64,000 nt of DNA from Pseudomonadota bacterium (GCA_016711215.1 JADJTL010000001.1:492001-556000); one strand, 5' to 3'. Positions 27,678-36,964 are shown, counted from the first letter of the stretch. Program-made: numbers and translations. The notes: generated by a model from the sequence alone, not told the origin.

Positions 27678-28982
27678 CTAGGCGGAGAGCAACGCTAGCG
27701 CGAGGTCGTTGACGTTGGTCCCGGTGGCGCCGCCGCGCAGCAGCGCCCCGGCGGCGTCGAGCGCTCGGTAGCTGTCGTTATCATCGAGGCAGGCGGGGGC
27801 GTCGAGGCCGCGCGCGCTCAGCTCCGCTAGCGTCATGCCGTCGACGATCGCTCCAGCGGCGTCGGTCGGCCCATCGACGCCGTCACTCGCCGCTGCGGCG
27901 ATCACCACCCCCTGCACGCCCGAGAGGCCCAGCGCCGCGGCGAGGGCCAGCTCCTGATTGCGCCCGCCACGTCCTCGGCCGCGCACCAGCACGATCGTCT
28001 CCCCGCCGGCGATCAGGGCCAAGGGCTGCCGCTCGGCCTTCCCCTCGCCCATGCGGGCGCGCGCAGTTGCCGCCCATGCGGCGCCCGCGCTGCGCGCCTC
28101 GCCGCCCAGCGTCGTGGTCAGCACCTCGGCCCGATAGCCGAGCCGCGCTGCAGCGCGCGCCGCCGCCTCGCAAAGCAGGCCGACGCTGCCGATCACCTGC
28201 AGCGCTACATGGTCGACTTGTTTGGGCGTCTCTGTCGCGAGCGCCTCGCGGGCAGAGGGCGAGAGCGCGATGCCGTAATGGGCGACGATCCGCTGCGCGT
28301 CGGCGCTGGTCGTGGCATCCGCGGCGAGCGGTCCGCCGCCGATCGTATCCAGCCGATCGCCGACCACGTCGGAGAGGATCAGCGCCAGCGCCGGCTGCGG
28401 GGCGAAGCATGCGGCGAGGCGGCCGCCCTTCAGCGCAGAGAGGTGCTTGCGCACGGTGTTGATCGCGACGATGTCCGCAGCGCAGTGCAAGAGGCGCCGT
28501 TGGATCTCTACCAGCTCGTCTAGCGAGACGCCTGGCAGGGGCCGCTCGAGCAACGCGGAGCTTCCGCCCGAGAGCAAGAAGAGCAGCAGCTCGTCGTCCG
28601 CGCGCTCGGCGAGCAGGCGTAGCAGGGCGTCGGCAGCAGCGAGGCTGCTGGCATCCGGCAGCGGATGGGCGGCCTCGTGGAGCCCGAGGGGCGGTAGCGC
28701 GCCGCGGGCATGGCCGGGCGGCGCAATCACGAGTCCGGCATGCAGGCGCGGGCCGAGCGCGGCGCGCGCCGCCGCGGCCATCGTCCAGGCCGCCTTGCCA
28801 CAAGCGACCAGGCGCACCTTGCTCGCGCTCGGCAGCAGCGCCAGGGCGCGTTCGACCGCCGGGCCCGGAAGCGCAGCCTGGATCGCCTCGGCGATGATGC
28901 GCGCCGCGTCGTCTCGGAGTCGCTCGAGGGAGGCCGGTCGTGGCGTGCTGGCTGCGGCCGCCCAGGGGCCCCCTTCGTTCAA
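27678..28982 (-). CDS. Glycerate 2-kinase (MOFRL family)
   Basis: 434 aa from TTG 28982, which overlaps the TGA of the upstream gene (TTGA), a normal coupling overlap; no ATG or GTG fits before the conserved region. Glycerate 2-kinase phosphorylates D-glycerate to 2-phosphoglycerate. Motifs: LVACGKAAWTMA, LLSGGSSALLERP, NTVRKHLSALKGG, LILSDVVGD in the N-terminal DUF4147 domain, then GGETIV and GRGGRNQELALAAA, and ASDGVDGPTDAAGA in the C-terminal MOFRL domain. Cytoplasmic. The pairing with a spermidine-synthase-like gene has no obvious pathway meaning. Confidence 0.93.
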   Translation of the reverse strand: MNEGGPWAAAASTPRPASLERLRDDAARIIAEAIQAALPGPAVERALALLPSASKVRLVACGKAAWTMAAAARAALGPRLHAGLVIAPPGHARGALPPLGLHEAAHPLPDASSLAAADALLRLLAERADDELLLFLLSGGSSALLERPLPGVSLDELVEIQRRLLHCAADIVAINTVRKHLSALKGGRLAACFAPQPALALILSDVVGDRLDTIGGGPLAADATTSADAQRIVAHYGIALSPSAREALATETPKQVDHVALQVIGSVGLLCEAAARAAARLGYRAEVLTTTLGGEARSAGAAWAATARARMGEGKAERQPLALIAGGETIVLVRGRGRGGRNQELALAAALGLSGVQGVVIAAAASDGVDGPTDAAGAIVDGMTLAELSARGLDAPACLDDNDSYRALDAAGALLRGGATGTNVNDLALALLSA

Positions 28983-31231
28983 GGCCGGCGCGCCGCAGGC
29001 CGTGCGGCCGCGAAGACCTCTGAGAGGTTGAAGCGCAGGAGCCCCCGCGCGCTGCCGAAGCGGCCGAGCACGCGGTCGATGCCCGAGTACTCCAGCCGCG
29101 GGCGGTCGTCGGTGATCAGCGCGGCGCCGCGCGCGTAGCGGCGCACGCCCTCGGGGTCCAACACGATCGCGGCCCGCAAACGCTCGGCGCTCAGCCCCAG
29201 CTCGAGCAAGGCCTGGGGTGCGTGGGGCAGACGGGCGTCCAAGCGCGCCAGCTCGAGGGGCTGGCGCGCCCCGAGGGCGATGCCGGTCCAGTCTCCCGGC
29301 ATGATGAAGAGGTAGGTCGCCGGGAAGACGGCCTGCAGGGTGGCGAGGATCTGCCGCCCATCCTGCGGTGCCAGCAGGTGCAGCGGCACCCACTGCGCGA
29401 TCAGCCCCTTGGCGCTCAGGCGCCGTGCTGCTAGCTCGTAGTATTCGCGGCTGTAGAGATTCACGGCGCCGGCGAAGTGCGGCGGCATCGGCTCGAGGGT
29501 GATCACGTCGTAGCGCTGCCTGCTGCGCTGCAGAAAGGTGCGCCCGTCCGCGAGGTGCACCCGCGGCATCAGGGTCGCGTTGGCTGGGGTGAAATGCGGG
29601 CTGCAGGCCAGCACGTCGGGATTGATCTCCGCCACGTCGAGCGCGACGCCGCGCCAGCTCGCGGCCGCGCGCGCCGTCGCCCCCGTGCCGAGGCAGATCA
29701 CCAGCGCCCGCCGCGGGCGCGGATGGAGCAGCAGCGGAAGGTGCCCCATCATTCGCATGTAGCCCGTGCCGGGACCATCAGCGGCGGTGCCGAAGCCGTC
29801 GAGCACCAGCGCGCGCTGCCTGGTCACGACATGCTGCAGCACCATGGTGGTGGCAGCCTCGCCCTCGCGGTAGCAGAGCACCCGTTGCTGTTGCTCCCGC
29901 CCCACAAGATGCGACGGCACCGGCGTGCCGACGCCGAGCTGGGCTCCGACGCGCGGCGGCCAGGCGAGCACGACGCCGACCAGCGTGATGCCGAGGGCGA
30001 CCGCGGCGACTGGCCAACGCCGCTCGCGCGCGACGAGCCAGGCGCCGACGAGGCCCTGGACCGCGGCGACGGCCAGCAACGCCCCGCGCGCGCCGACCAG
30101 CGGCAAGAGCAGAAAGCCTGTGACCAGCGATCCGCCCAGCCCGCCGAGGGTGTTGATCCAGTAGGCGCCGCCGAAGGTCGCGGCAGCGCGACCCGAGCAA
30201 ACGAGGCTGCGCGCCGCCAGCGGAAACACCATGCCCCAGACCACGGCCGGTGCGCCCAGAAGCGCGCTCGCGAGGCCGCTGAAGGTCAGGAGGCGCATGC
30301 CGAAGCGAACGTCGCGCCCGCGGATCAGCTCGACCAGCTCTGGGGTCAGCACGACAAGCGGCACCAGCACCATCGCGAGCAGGGCCGAGAGCGCGGTTGC
30401 GACGCCGAGCGGGGTGGTGGTGGCCGAAGCCGTCTTCGGCGTCAGGGCGGCGCCGAGCGCGAGACCGGCCAGAAACGCGGCGAGGATGATCGTGAACGCG
30501 AACGCGGTGCCGAGAAAGCCCTGCAGCAGTAGCCGCGTGAAGACGATCTCGTAGCTCAACGTGGCGAAGCCCGAGACGAAGAGCGCCAGCGCGGCCGGCG
30601 CGGCGGGCCAAGCGCGGGCCTCGCGCGGCAGCGCGGCGACGGGACGGTCGAGCGCGATCGCTGTGAGCCCGACCAGCAGCTCGAGGGCCGCAGCGACGCA
30701 GGCGCTGGCCCAGAAGCCGAGCGCCCCGATCAGCAGAAACCCGGCGGCCAGAGCCCCGAGGACGGCCCCGAGCGTATTGGCCGCATAGAGTGGGCTGACG
30801 GCCTGGCGCGTGCGCTCGGGGTCGCGCTGGGCGCGATCGACATAGGCCAAGATCGTCGGCAGCGTGGCGCCCATCAACGCGGTGGGCAGCAAGAGCAGCA
30901 GCAGCGCAAGCGTGGCGACGGCGCCGTAGGGCAGCCGCTCGTGCAGGCGGGGCAGCCAGGGGGCCGCGGCCGTCACACCCAAGGCCGTCGCTGCCGCCCC
31001 GAGCTCGAGCCAGCCGAAGAGCCGCAGCGGCCGCGCCACGCGGTCTCCGATGCGCCCGATCAGCCAAGCACCCAACGCCAGCCCGAGCATGAAGGTGCCG
31101 AGGACGAGCGCGATCGCCCGCGACGTACTGCCGAGCACCAGCGTGAGCTGGCGCGACCAGACCACCTGATAGATCAACGACGCGGCGCCGGTCAGCGTCA
31201 GCAGCGGCGCGAGCAAACGCAGGCGGACCAT
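28979..31231 (-). CDS. Membrane-bound spermidine-synthase-like protein
   Basis: 750 aa. The ATG at 31231 has GGAGGAG just upstream. Residues 1-420 form many membrane helices in two MFS-like halves (SLIYQVVWSRQL near the start is a family signature). Residues 480-750 resemble spermidine synthase: VICLGTGATARAA, LDVAEINPDV, LADGRTFLQ, YDVITLEPMPP. The soluble-enzyme proton-acceptor region DSTDP is replaced by LEPMPP, so classic aminopropyl transfer is uncertain. Such fusions are common in Deltaproteobacteria with unknown substrate, and the membrane part may transport or sense it. Confidence 0.85.
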   Translation of the reverse strand: MVRLRLLAPLLTLTGAASLIYQVVWSRQLTLVLGSTSRAIALVLGTFMLGLALGAWLIGRIGDRVARPLRLFGWLELGAAATALGVTAAAPWLPRLHERLPYGAVATLALLLLLLPTALMGATLPTILAYVDRAQRDPERTRQAVSPLYAANTLGAVLGALAAGFLLIGALGFWASACVAAALELLVGLTAIALDRPVAALPREARAWPAAPAALALFVSGFATLSYEIVFTRLLLQGFLGTAFAFTIILAAFLAGLALGAALTPKTASATTTPLGVATALSALLAMVLVPLVVLTPELVELIRGRDVRFGMRLLTFSGLASALLGAPAVVWGMVFPLAARSLVCSGRAAATFGGAYWINTLGGLGGSLVTGFLLLPLVGARGALLAVAAVQGLVGAWLVARERRWPVAAVALGITLVGVVLAWPPRVGAQLGVGTPVPSHLVGREQQQRVLCYREGEAATTMVLQHVVTRQRALVLDGFGTAADGPGTGYMRMMGHLPLLLHPRPRRALVICLGTGATARAAASWRGVALDVAEINPDVLACSPHFTPANATLMPRVHLADGRTFLQRSRQRYDVITLEPMPPHFAGAVNLYSREYYELAARRLSAKGLIAQWVPLHLLAPQDGRQILATLQAVFPATYLFIMPGDWTGIALGARQPLELARLDARLPHAPQALLELGLSAERLRAAIVLDPEGVRRYARGAALITDDRPRLEYSGIDRVLGRFGSARGLLRFNLSEVFAAARPAARRP

Positions 31232-31379
31232 CGCTCCTCCAAGGCTCGCGAGGCGCCGCGGGGCGGGCCCTCGAGGACCGGGCTGATAGCGGCTGTCGCT
31301 AGGCCTAAAATCGAAGCCTTGCACTGTTAGCACGCGCCTGGGTTGGGCCGCCATGCGCGCCCCGGAAGCGCGCCGCGTG

Positions 31380-32939
31380 CTATTGGGTCAGCGGCGCGAG
31401 GACCCTGCGGGTTTCGCCGTCCAAGAGCACCTGCAGCGAGTTTCCGCCGAGCTCCTGGAAGGCCTTGAGGGCCACCGAAACACCCCGCCCGATGGCGCTC
31501 ACGCGAGGGTCGAGCAGGAGCGCGTCGGCGCTGCCGATGGCCATGAGCGCCTCCTTGATGGCGCTCGGGCGATCGAGCGGATGCGCGCGCAGGGTCGCGG
31601 CAAGGATCGGCTCGATTGCGCTCGCGAGCTCGCAGTGGGTGCCCTCGCCGCGAAGGATCGTCCCCTCGGCGGCGACGCCACCGACAAAGGGCGCCAGCGC
31701 CCTGGCCGCCGCTCGCGCGGCGTCGTTGAGGCTGAGGCCAAACATCGCTCGTGAGAACTGGGCGAAGTCCTCGCGCTCCTGGCTCGAGAGCGTGACCGCG
31801 AGGCCATGGTCCAGGACCTGAATCGGGAGGTCGGCGCCGGGGCTGAGCTCGCCGAGGAGGTTGGAGGGATGCAGGTCGCAATGAATCGACGAGTCGCCGC
31901 TGGCGCTGGCGTGGCCCCAGGGCGCAAAGAAGACCTGAAGGAGGCGCGAGGCCGTCGCGGAGCGCCGTGCCACGGGAAGGTCCGTCAGATGCACGCCGGG
32001 CGCCCAGCTCATCAGCTGCCCGCCGTCCCAGGACGCAAAGAGCTCGGGCACCTTCGCCCACGGGAGCTTCGCCGCCGCATAGGCCTCGCGCGCGAGCTGC
32101 ATGGCGCGCTGGTCCTCGCTTCCCCGCGCCTCGCCCTCGAGGAAGCCGATGCTCTGCTCGATCACCCAGCGCGTCTTCGCCGACGAGCCGAGGGTGTGCA
32201 TCGCCACCGCGAAGTCGGCGCGATCGCGCGCGATCAGGCGTGCCATCTCGGCGTGCCGCAGCTTCAGCGCGAGCGGTGGTCCCTCAGCTGGCGTGATCTT
32301 GTAGACCGTGGCGATCGAGGCCGTGGCGTGGCGTTCAACTGCTGCGGAGCTGTCGACGCCGTGCTCGGCGAGCAGGGCCCGAAGCTCGCCGAGGTTGTGC
32401 GGGCGCCCGAGGGCCGGGGCGTTATGGCGGTAGTCGCGGAGCAGCGTTCGGAGCAGCGGATCCGTACCGCGGCGCCTTTCGGCCGCTGCCTGGAGCACCT
32501 TGGCCAGCACCGGCGACTGGAGCCCGGCGACCAACGCACGCAGGGGCAGGTCCAGCCCCGCGCCGCGCGTCGCCTCGGCAGCGACGCGGTCGATCGCGTC
32601 GCCGTCGAAGGCGCGCACCCGTCGCAGGCAAAACTCGATCACGACATCGCGGGTCTCCAGCGCGGCCCGCCCTCGACCGGCGAACGCTCGCGGCGGGAAG
32701 ACCTGGTCGAGCACCTGCCGGGCGGCAAGCACGTGGGGTGGCTCGGTGCCGGTGAGCGCGGCCACGAGGCCCAGCGCCTGCAGCCCGGTCTTTACGGCTC
32801 TTGAGGGGAGTGGAAAGAAGGGAGCCGCGCGGGCCTCAGAGACCAGCACAAGACAAGCCACGGCTAGCCCAAGGGCCGCGCAGCCCCCGCCGAGAGGGCG
32901 GCGGCGCCCGCCGCCACGAAGCAGCGACCGATAATTCAT
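31380..32939 (-). CDS. Exported or membrane-anchored ABC1/UbiB-like protein kinase
   Basis: 519 aa. ATG at 32939. Residues 10-40 form a signal peptide (AALGLAVACLVLVSEARAAPF); a second weak hydrophobic segment lies near 48-62. A kinase-like domain at about 205-400 has ASIATVYKI and LALKLRH (Lys226, the ATP-binding lysine), IHCDLHPSN (Asp355 and Asn360, matching HADxHPGN of UbiB) and VLDHGLA (Asp377, DFG position). The KxGQ motif of UbiB is not evident. All key catalytic residues are present, so it may be active, but ATP is absent from the periplasm in theory. It is the last gene of a three-gene operon of exported proteins. Function unknown. Confidence 0.75.
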   Translation of the reverse strand: MNYRSLLRGGGRRRPLGGGCAALGLAVACLVLVSEARAAPFFPLPSRAVKTGLQALGLVAALTGTEPPHVLAARQVLDQVFPPRAFAGRGRAALETRDVVIEFCLRRVRAFDGDAIDRVAAEATRGAGLDLPLRALVAGLQSPVLAKVLQAAAERRRGTDPLLRTLLRDYRHNAPALGRPHNLGELRALLAEHGVDSSAAVERHATASIATVYKITPAEGPPLALKLRHAEMARLIARDRADFAVAMHTLGSSAKTRWVIEQSIGFLEGEARGSEDQRAMQLAREAYAAAKLPWAKVPELFASWDGGQLMSWAPGVHLTDLPVARRSATASRLLQVFFAPWGHASASGDSSIHCDLHPSNLLGELSPGADLPIQVLDHGLAVTLSSQEREDFAQFSRAMFGLSLNDAARAAARALAPFVGGVAAEGTILRGEGTHCELASAIEPILAATLRAHPLDRPSAIKEALMAIGSADALLLDPRVSAIGRGVSVALKAFQELGGNSLQVLLDGETRRVLAPLTQ

Positions 32940-32980
32940 CCGCCAGCGAAGCTCCAGCCCCCGCCCCGCCACACCCGCTC

Positions 32981-33565
32981 CTACTGAACCGGCAGCTGTC
33001 TCGCTAGCGCTTGCTGCAAGACCAGCGCCGCCACCCGCTGACGGCCGCTGGGCTTCTTCGCCTCATGCGCCCATGCTGCCTGGAGGGTCGCAGCATGGGC
33101 ATGGTCGCCCTCGCCTCGAAGTTGATGGACCAGGCGGGAAAGCTGGCTTTCGTCGCGCCGGCGGCGGGGGAACTTCCCGCCCGAGCGCTTGGCAGCTTCG
33201 CCATGCCCTTTGCGGTGCGCTGAGCGTGGCCGAGGGGCAGCGCGGCGAGGCCCGTCTTTAGGCGCATGGCGCGGCCGAAGGGCCGCCGATGCCTCACCGT
33301 TAGAGGGCGGCTGGAGAGCGATCGATTGCGCTGCTGCAGGCACGCGCGGGGGGCCTGATCTCGCCCGCGCTGCGCTGCCCGAGGCGACCGTCGCATTTCG
33401 GGCGTTGCGGTCAGCAGGCGAATGGGCCGCACTGCCTCGTCGCGCAGCCGCCGTCCGAGCCACGGGCAGCACGACGATAGTGGCGACGCCGACCAAGGTC
33501 GTCGCCGAGATGAAGGCTTTCAGCCGCGAAGGGCGCCGGGACTTGTGCACGGAGTCTGAGGTCAT
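32981..33565 (-). CDS. Exported basic protein of unknown function
   Basis: 194 aa. ATG at 33565 begins a signal-type N-terminus (SRRPSRLKAFISATTLVGVATIVVLPVA) with a cleavage site near TAA. The rest is strongly basic and low in complexity, with Arg, Ala, Pro and His runs. The C-terminal third (about 155-190) is predicted helical and contains AATLQAAWAHEAKK and VLQQALARQL. No family recognised. It lies 34 bases after the upstream gene and 41 before the ABC1-like kinase, so it is likely co-transcribed and may be a partner or substrate of the kinase. Confidence 0.6.
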   Translation of the reverse strand: MTSDSVHKSRRPSRLKAFISATTLVGVATIVVLPVARTAAARRGSAAHSPADRNARNATVASGSAARARSGPPRVPAAAQSIALQPPSNGEASAALRPRHAPKDGPRRAAPRPRSAHRKGHGEAAKRSGGKFPRRRRDESQLSRLVHQLRGEGDHAHAATLQAAWAHEAKKPSGRQRVAALVLQQALARQLPVQ

Positions 33566-33599
33566 CGGGGGGCTTCGTTCAGCTTTGTGTCTGCCATCG

Positions 33600-34391
33600 C
33601 TATCTTGCTCTGCGTGCAAACAAGTTCAGGGCCGACGGCCGGGAGGTCCCCCCTCGTTTCCGCCGTTGGAGGCGTGTGGGCTGCTGAGGATACAATCGAA
33701 GCAGGGCTACAGCGCCGGGCGTGGGCCGGGCGATTTCCACGCCCGTTTCAACCATGCGGAATAACTCACGGAGGGCGCCGGTGGCCGGGCTGACGGGTTT
33801 TTCGCTGGTGGCAGCCAGGTGGAATCCCTCAGCCCCTGCGCACCAGAGAGCCGCGAGGTCGGGGGGCGGCGCTGGCTCAGACCGTCGGCCGGCAGAAGCT
33901 ACGCGCCGCTCATACTGCAAGTGGACGACGCGCGCTGGCGAAACGGACGGCCGGTCACTTCCGATGCCTTTGAGGGGGTCTTCGAGGGGGTACTCATGCA
34001 CGATGAGGTTCGGGCCGTACGCGAACAGAGCGAGGACACGATGCTCAGTCCCGTCGGATTTTGGATGCTCAGTCCCCTCGGATTTTGGGTCGAAAAGCAC
34101 ACGCTTGAGGATTCCCGCGACCTCTGGGTTCCTCAAGAACACGTCCAGGGTTGCCAGCCGCGTCCGCGCTGTTGTCGAAGCCGGCGCTTCCTGCGAACCC
34201 AGGGTTCTCGCGAGAGCATCGGTGGCATCGGCAGTGAGATCGGCCGAATCCGTCCGCTGGCGCACCGCATCCCCGACGACCGTCGGCGCTTGGAGGAGAT
34301 CGAACTGGGCGGCCGAGGCCTGCTGGCTACCGGCAAGCGCGGTGGTGGCGAGCAGCGAGGCAATCAATCCCGTCTTGCACCTGAACATCAT
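33600..34391 (-). CDS. Exported protein with 8-residue internal tandem repeat, unknown function
   Basis: 263 aa. The ATG at 34391 (AAGGAG 7 bases upstream) gives a clean signal peptide (GLIASLLATTALAGSQQASA, then AQFD). Residues about 80-115 hold the tandem repeat PKSEGTEH-PKSDGTEH encoded by a 24-bp duplication. Conserved-looking patches are FAYGPNLIVHEYPLEDPL and ALRELFRMVETGVEI. A basic Arg-rich end follows. No family recognised. First gene of the exported three-gene operon. Confidence 0.65.
   Translation of the reverse strand: MMFRCKTGLIASLLATTALAGSQQASAAQFDLLQAPTVVGDAVRQRTDSADLTADATDALARTLGSQEAPASTTARTRLATLDVFLRNPEVAGILKRVLFDPKSEGTEHPKSDGTEHRVLALFAYGPNLIVHEYPLEDPLKGIGSDRPSVSPARVVHLQYERRVASAGRRSEPAPPPDLAALWCAGAEGFHLAATSEKPVSPATGALRELFRMVETGVEIARPTPGAVALLRLYPQQPTRLQRRKRGGTSRPSALNLFARRAR
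34041..34088. repeat. 24-bp tandem duplication inside an exported-protein gene
   Basis: Two 24-bp copies (34041-34064 and 34065-34088) differ at one base and keep the frame. They give an 8-residue repeat in the product of the gene at 33600-34391. Confidence 0.85.
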
Positions 34392-34751
34392 GAAAGCACT
34401 CCTTGAACCGGACCGCTGGACATCTACTGCCCGCAGCCATTCATCTTCCCGCAGCCCCTTTGGCCAAGCGTTCCGCGCCACCCAGGCGGCGGAGGTTGGT
34501 TCGCGAAGTGGCATGTACAAGCAATTCAAGTGCCGGAGTCGCAGGCCCCTTAAGTGATTGATTCCACGACCAGGTTAAGGACACATCAGGGAACTCAGGG
34601 TGGCTGGAAAGGGAGCGCTCTTCGATTCTCGAAGACGGCTGGATCTGGATGACCCACGCCGCGGGGGTGACTGACAGCCAGAGCCGGGCGTCGCCGCCAA
34701 GGCCTTTGCGCTGAGCGTGCGGGATCACGTGACGGAGTCGCCCCTTGGTCG
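34392..34751. other. 360-bp stretch without a supported gene
   Basis: It separates the exported-protein operon from the diguanylate cyclase remnant on the same strand, and is somewhat less GC-rich. A minus-strand open frame crosses it but starts inside the cyclase remnant and shows no domain. It presumably carries the promoter of the exported-protein operon; no clear -35/-10 pair is visible. Confidence 0.5.
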
Positions 34752-35380
34752 CTAGGGCGAAGGATCTAGAGGCGCTGGGGCCGGGTCCGTCGCGCCGTGG
34801 GTCTCTAGCAGCGCGTGGCCCTTGCCTGCCTGCTTGACGCGATACATGAGGGAATCCGCCGCATGCAGGGCGAGCTCTAGCGTGGCAGGGGCCGCCAGGA
34901 AGGCGATCGCGCCGATGCTCGCCGTGATCGGCCACTGGTGCTCCTTCATCGCCTCGCTGAGCAGCGCCTCGATTTGCCCGAGCACGGGTCGCGCGGCCTC
35001 CAAGGTCCGCAACCAGCAGCGCGATGAGGCCGAAGGAGAGGGACTGGGTGAGTGAGTTGAAGAGGAAGAGGTCGGGCCCCCCAGCCCGCTCCGGAGAGCG
35101 ACATCGCCGCCGCCCACAGCACGGTGCTGAGCCCCGCGAGGACCAGACCGGCCGCGCGCGACACCTTCAACGCGCCGAGGGCGATCGGAAGGTAGTAGAG
35201 CGGAAAGACCCGCGCTTCGAAGCCGGTCGCATAGTCGATGGCGCCGACCAGGACGACGAGGAGGCTGCAGACGACCGCCGTGCCGATGGCGCGCGTCGGC
35301 GTTGCCGCCTCGTCCTTGCCCCTCGGCGGTCTAGCCTTTGGATTCTCCCAGGTCGCAGCCAGCCGCGCGTCGTCGCCCAT
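34752..35380 (-). pseudogene. Diguanylate cyclase remnant lacking the GGDEF motif
   Basis: From ATG 35380 the protein begins with a cytoplasmic segment, then helices (AVVCSLLVVLVGAIDYATGFE, FPLYYLPIALGAL) typical of membrane sensor cyclases. At the C run 35077-35082 the frame shifts; one base fewer would continue GPDLFLFNSLTQSL and a final helix. Next, near 35010, the text jumps without linker to LEAARPVLGQIE and then PITASIGAIAF and DSLMYRVKQAGKG, which are the last strands of a GGDEF domain. About 100 residues including the signature and metal site are missing. It cannot make c-di-GMP as written. A true deletion is likely, together with a possible homopolymer error. Confidence 0.85.
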
Positions 35381-35429
35381 CAGGGTCCAGTGACGGGAGT
35401 CAAACGATCTCACCGAAGGGAGACCAACC

Positions 35430-35459
35430 GGCGCCAGATCGGCGCCAGATCGGCGCCAG
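35430..35459. repeat. 11-bp tandem repeats between cyclase remnant and Kazal lipoprotein
   Basis: GGCGCCAGATC occurs at 35430-35440 and 35441-35451, with a partial third copy to 35459, inside the 125-bp gap upstream of the cyclase remnant. Confidence 0.7.
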
Positions 35460-35505
35460 CCACGGCACGCCGAGCGGCGCGCAACCGCGGGGCGCGCGCG
35501 TGTGC

Positions 35506-36534
35506 TCAGTACACCGTCAGGTCGTTCGTCGCGCGGATACAGCGACTGAACGCCGGGGCGTCGCTCCAGGCGCAGGAGCCGCCCTCGCCGAAGGGGCCGC
35601 ACTCGGCCAGTCGCCTGCAGCGGGTGTCCGGCATCCACTCGCAGGTGCTGACGAGGTCGGGTCGGTCGGAGCAGAGCTGCCCGCCGCAGCCGCCGACATA
35701 GCACTTCGTTGGGGGCGGGGGCGCGCACTCGCCAATGCTGGCGATGCGAACGTCGGCGCTCCCTGCCTCGCAGGCGTTGCCGTAGGTCTTGCCGTCGCTG
35801 CCACAGACCGGCTGCCAGACCGCCGGGCAGAGGTCGGGCTGGCGCCGGACGCAGCGCGGCTCGCCGCAGGGCATCGGCGGGCAGGGCGCGCGGATACACA
35901 TGACCTCGCAGAGCGGCGCTGGGCTCAGCTCACAGGCCGGATCGAGCGCGCAGGCCCGCGCATCGCGCGTCTCGCAGCGCGGGGCGGGTCTGGGCGTCGG
36001 CCCCGGTACGGGCACTGGAGCTGGGTCAGGCACTGGAATTGGGCCGGGCGCGGGGCGTGGCGCCGGCTCACGGTTGGCGCAGGTGATCGTACACTGGCCA
36101 CCGAGTCGCGCCGAGAGCTCGGCGAGTCGGTCGCGGCTCGCCATGGCGGCGATCAGCTCCCGCTGCTCCGGTTGCTCCCGCAGAGCGAGCGCCATATTGG
36201 CGAAGGGCGTGGCCCCTTCCCTTCCGGCGGTGACCACGCAGGCCACCTCGAGCTGGCACGCGCCATCCATCACGCAGTCGATGGGGCCATGATCGTCGCA
36301 GCGGGCCTGCTGCTGGCAAGCTGGGATCGGGCGACCCTCGCTATCGCGGCCGCGATCGGCATCCTCGTGGGCTGCGATTCGGCGCAGAGGGGAGGTCTCG
36401 GGCGGCGAGATTTCCTGGTTGAAGACCTCCGGGTCCCTGCCGTCGGCGGGGTCGCCGCAGGCGGCGATGGAGAGTAGGGCCACGGCGCCGAGCGCCGACA
36501 GCGTCGATGGGCAGACCCAGCGAAGCCTCATCAT
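35506..36534 (-). CDS. Lipoprotein with a Kazal-type protease-inhibitor-like domain
   Basis: 342 aa. The ATG at 36534 has AAGGAGG 6 bases upstream. Lipobox SIAAC follows a hydrophobic run. Two cysteine-bearing segments near the N-terminus, then a Pro-rich linker of about 30 residues (PAPRPAPGPIPVPDP). Next are a Cys-rich part and a Kazal fold (CPAVWQPVCGSDGKTYGNAC to GEC), the motif of serine-protease inhibitors, and a last Cys-rich part. Bacterial Kazal lipoproteins may block host or self proteases at the cell surface. Target and activity are unproven. A hairpin-forming inverted repeat lies in the leader. Confidence 0.85.
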   Translation of the reverse strand: MMRLRWVCPSTLSALGAVALLSIAACGDPADGRDPEVFNQEISPPETSPLRRIAAHEDADRGRDSEGRPIPACQQQARCDDHGPIDCVMDGACQLEVACVVTAGREGATPFANMALALREQPEQRELIAAMASRDRLAELSARLGGQCTITCANREPAPRPAPGPIPVPDPAPVPVPGPTPRPAPRCETRDARACALDPACELSPAPLCEVMCIRAPCPPMPCGEPRCVRRQPDLCPAVWQPVCGSDGKTYGNACEAGSADVRIASIGECAPPPPTKCYVGGCGGQLCSDRPDLVSTCEWMPDTRCRRLAECGPFGEGGSCAWSDAPAFSRCIRATNDLTVY

Positions 36535-36964
36535 GCTAGTCCTCCTTGGTCTGTGAGTGCGTAGGACCCCCGTCGGGGTCGTTGTGTAGCGGTCGTTGCC
36601 GTCGAGGTTGTTACTGGCGACCCCACGGGCTGCTTCGACGGAGGCGCTGCATGGATCGGGCCGTCCCGATGGGCGCCGCCTCGGGGGATCAGAGACGGTC
36701 CTTCCGGGCTGGGATCGCTCGCCGCGCTCGCCTCTCAAGTGCCTGAAATGGCGTTATACGACTGTGTCCCTTGGGGCGCAGCGCTGCGCCAGACGCGCCA
36801 GACGGCAAGCCGCGCGAGCAGTCTCCCATCGCCCGCGGGCGGAGCGCTCCTCGGGTCGACGGTCACCAGCAGGAGGTGGAGGTGCCGGGACAAGAGCCCC
36901 CAGGCAGCGCCTGGCTGGAGCGGCACCCGGCGCGATCAGGGGGCCGTCGACGACCCCCTCGCGT
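36535..36964. other. 430-bp stretch without a gene, containing the Kazal lipoprotein leader
   Basis: It runs between the Kazal lipoprotein start and the end of the Trm112-like gene, both on the minus strand. It contains the 16-bp hairpin at 36565-36580. I see no supported gene in it. Confidence 0.5.
36565..36580. promoter_or_regulatory. Inverted repeat in the leader of the Kazal lipoprotein
   Basis: GACCCC and GGGGTC are separated by CGTC, a 6-bp stem with a 4-base loop, about 30 bases upstream of the start codon. It could be an operator or an RNA hairpin. Function inferred only from position. Confidence 0.35.

Noticed and set aside
30000..31231. A separate MFS transporter gene at the start of the spermidine-synthase-like protein
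   Set aside because: The membrane part and the synthase part are in one uninterrupted frame with one start, so they form a single fused protein.
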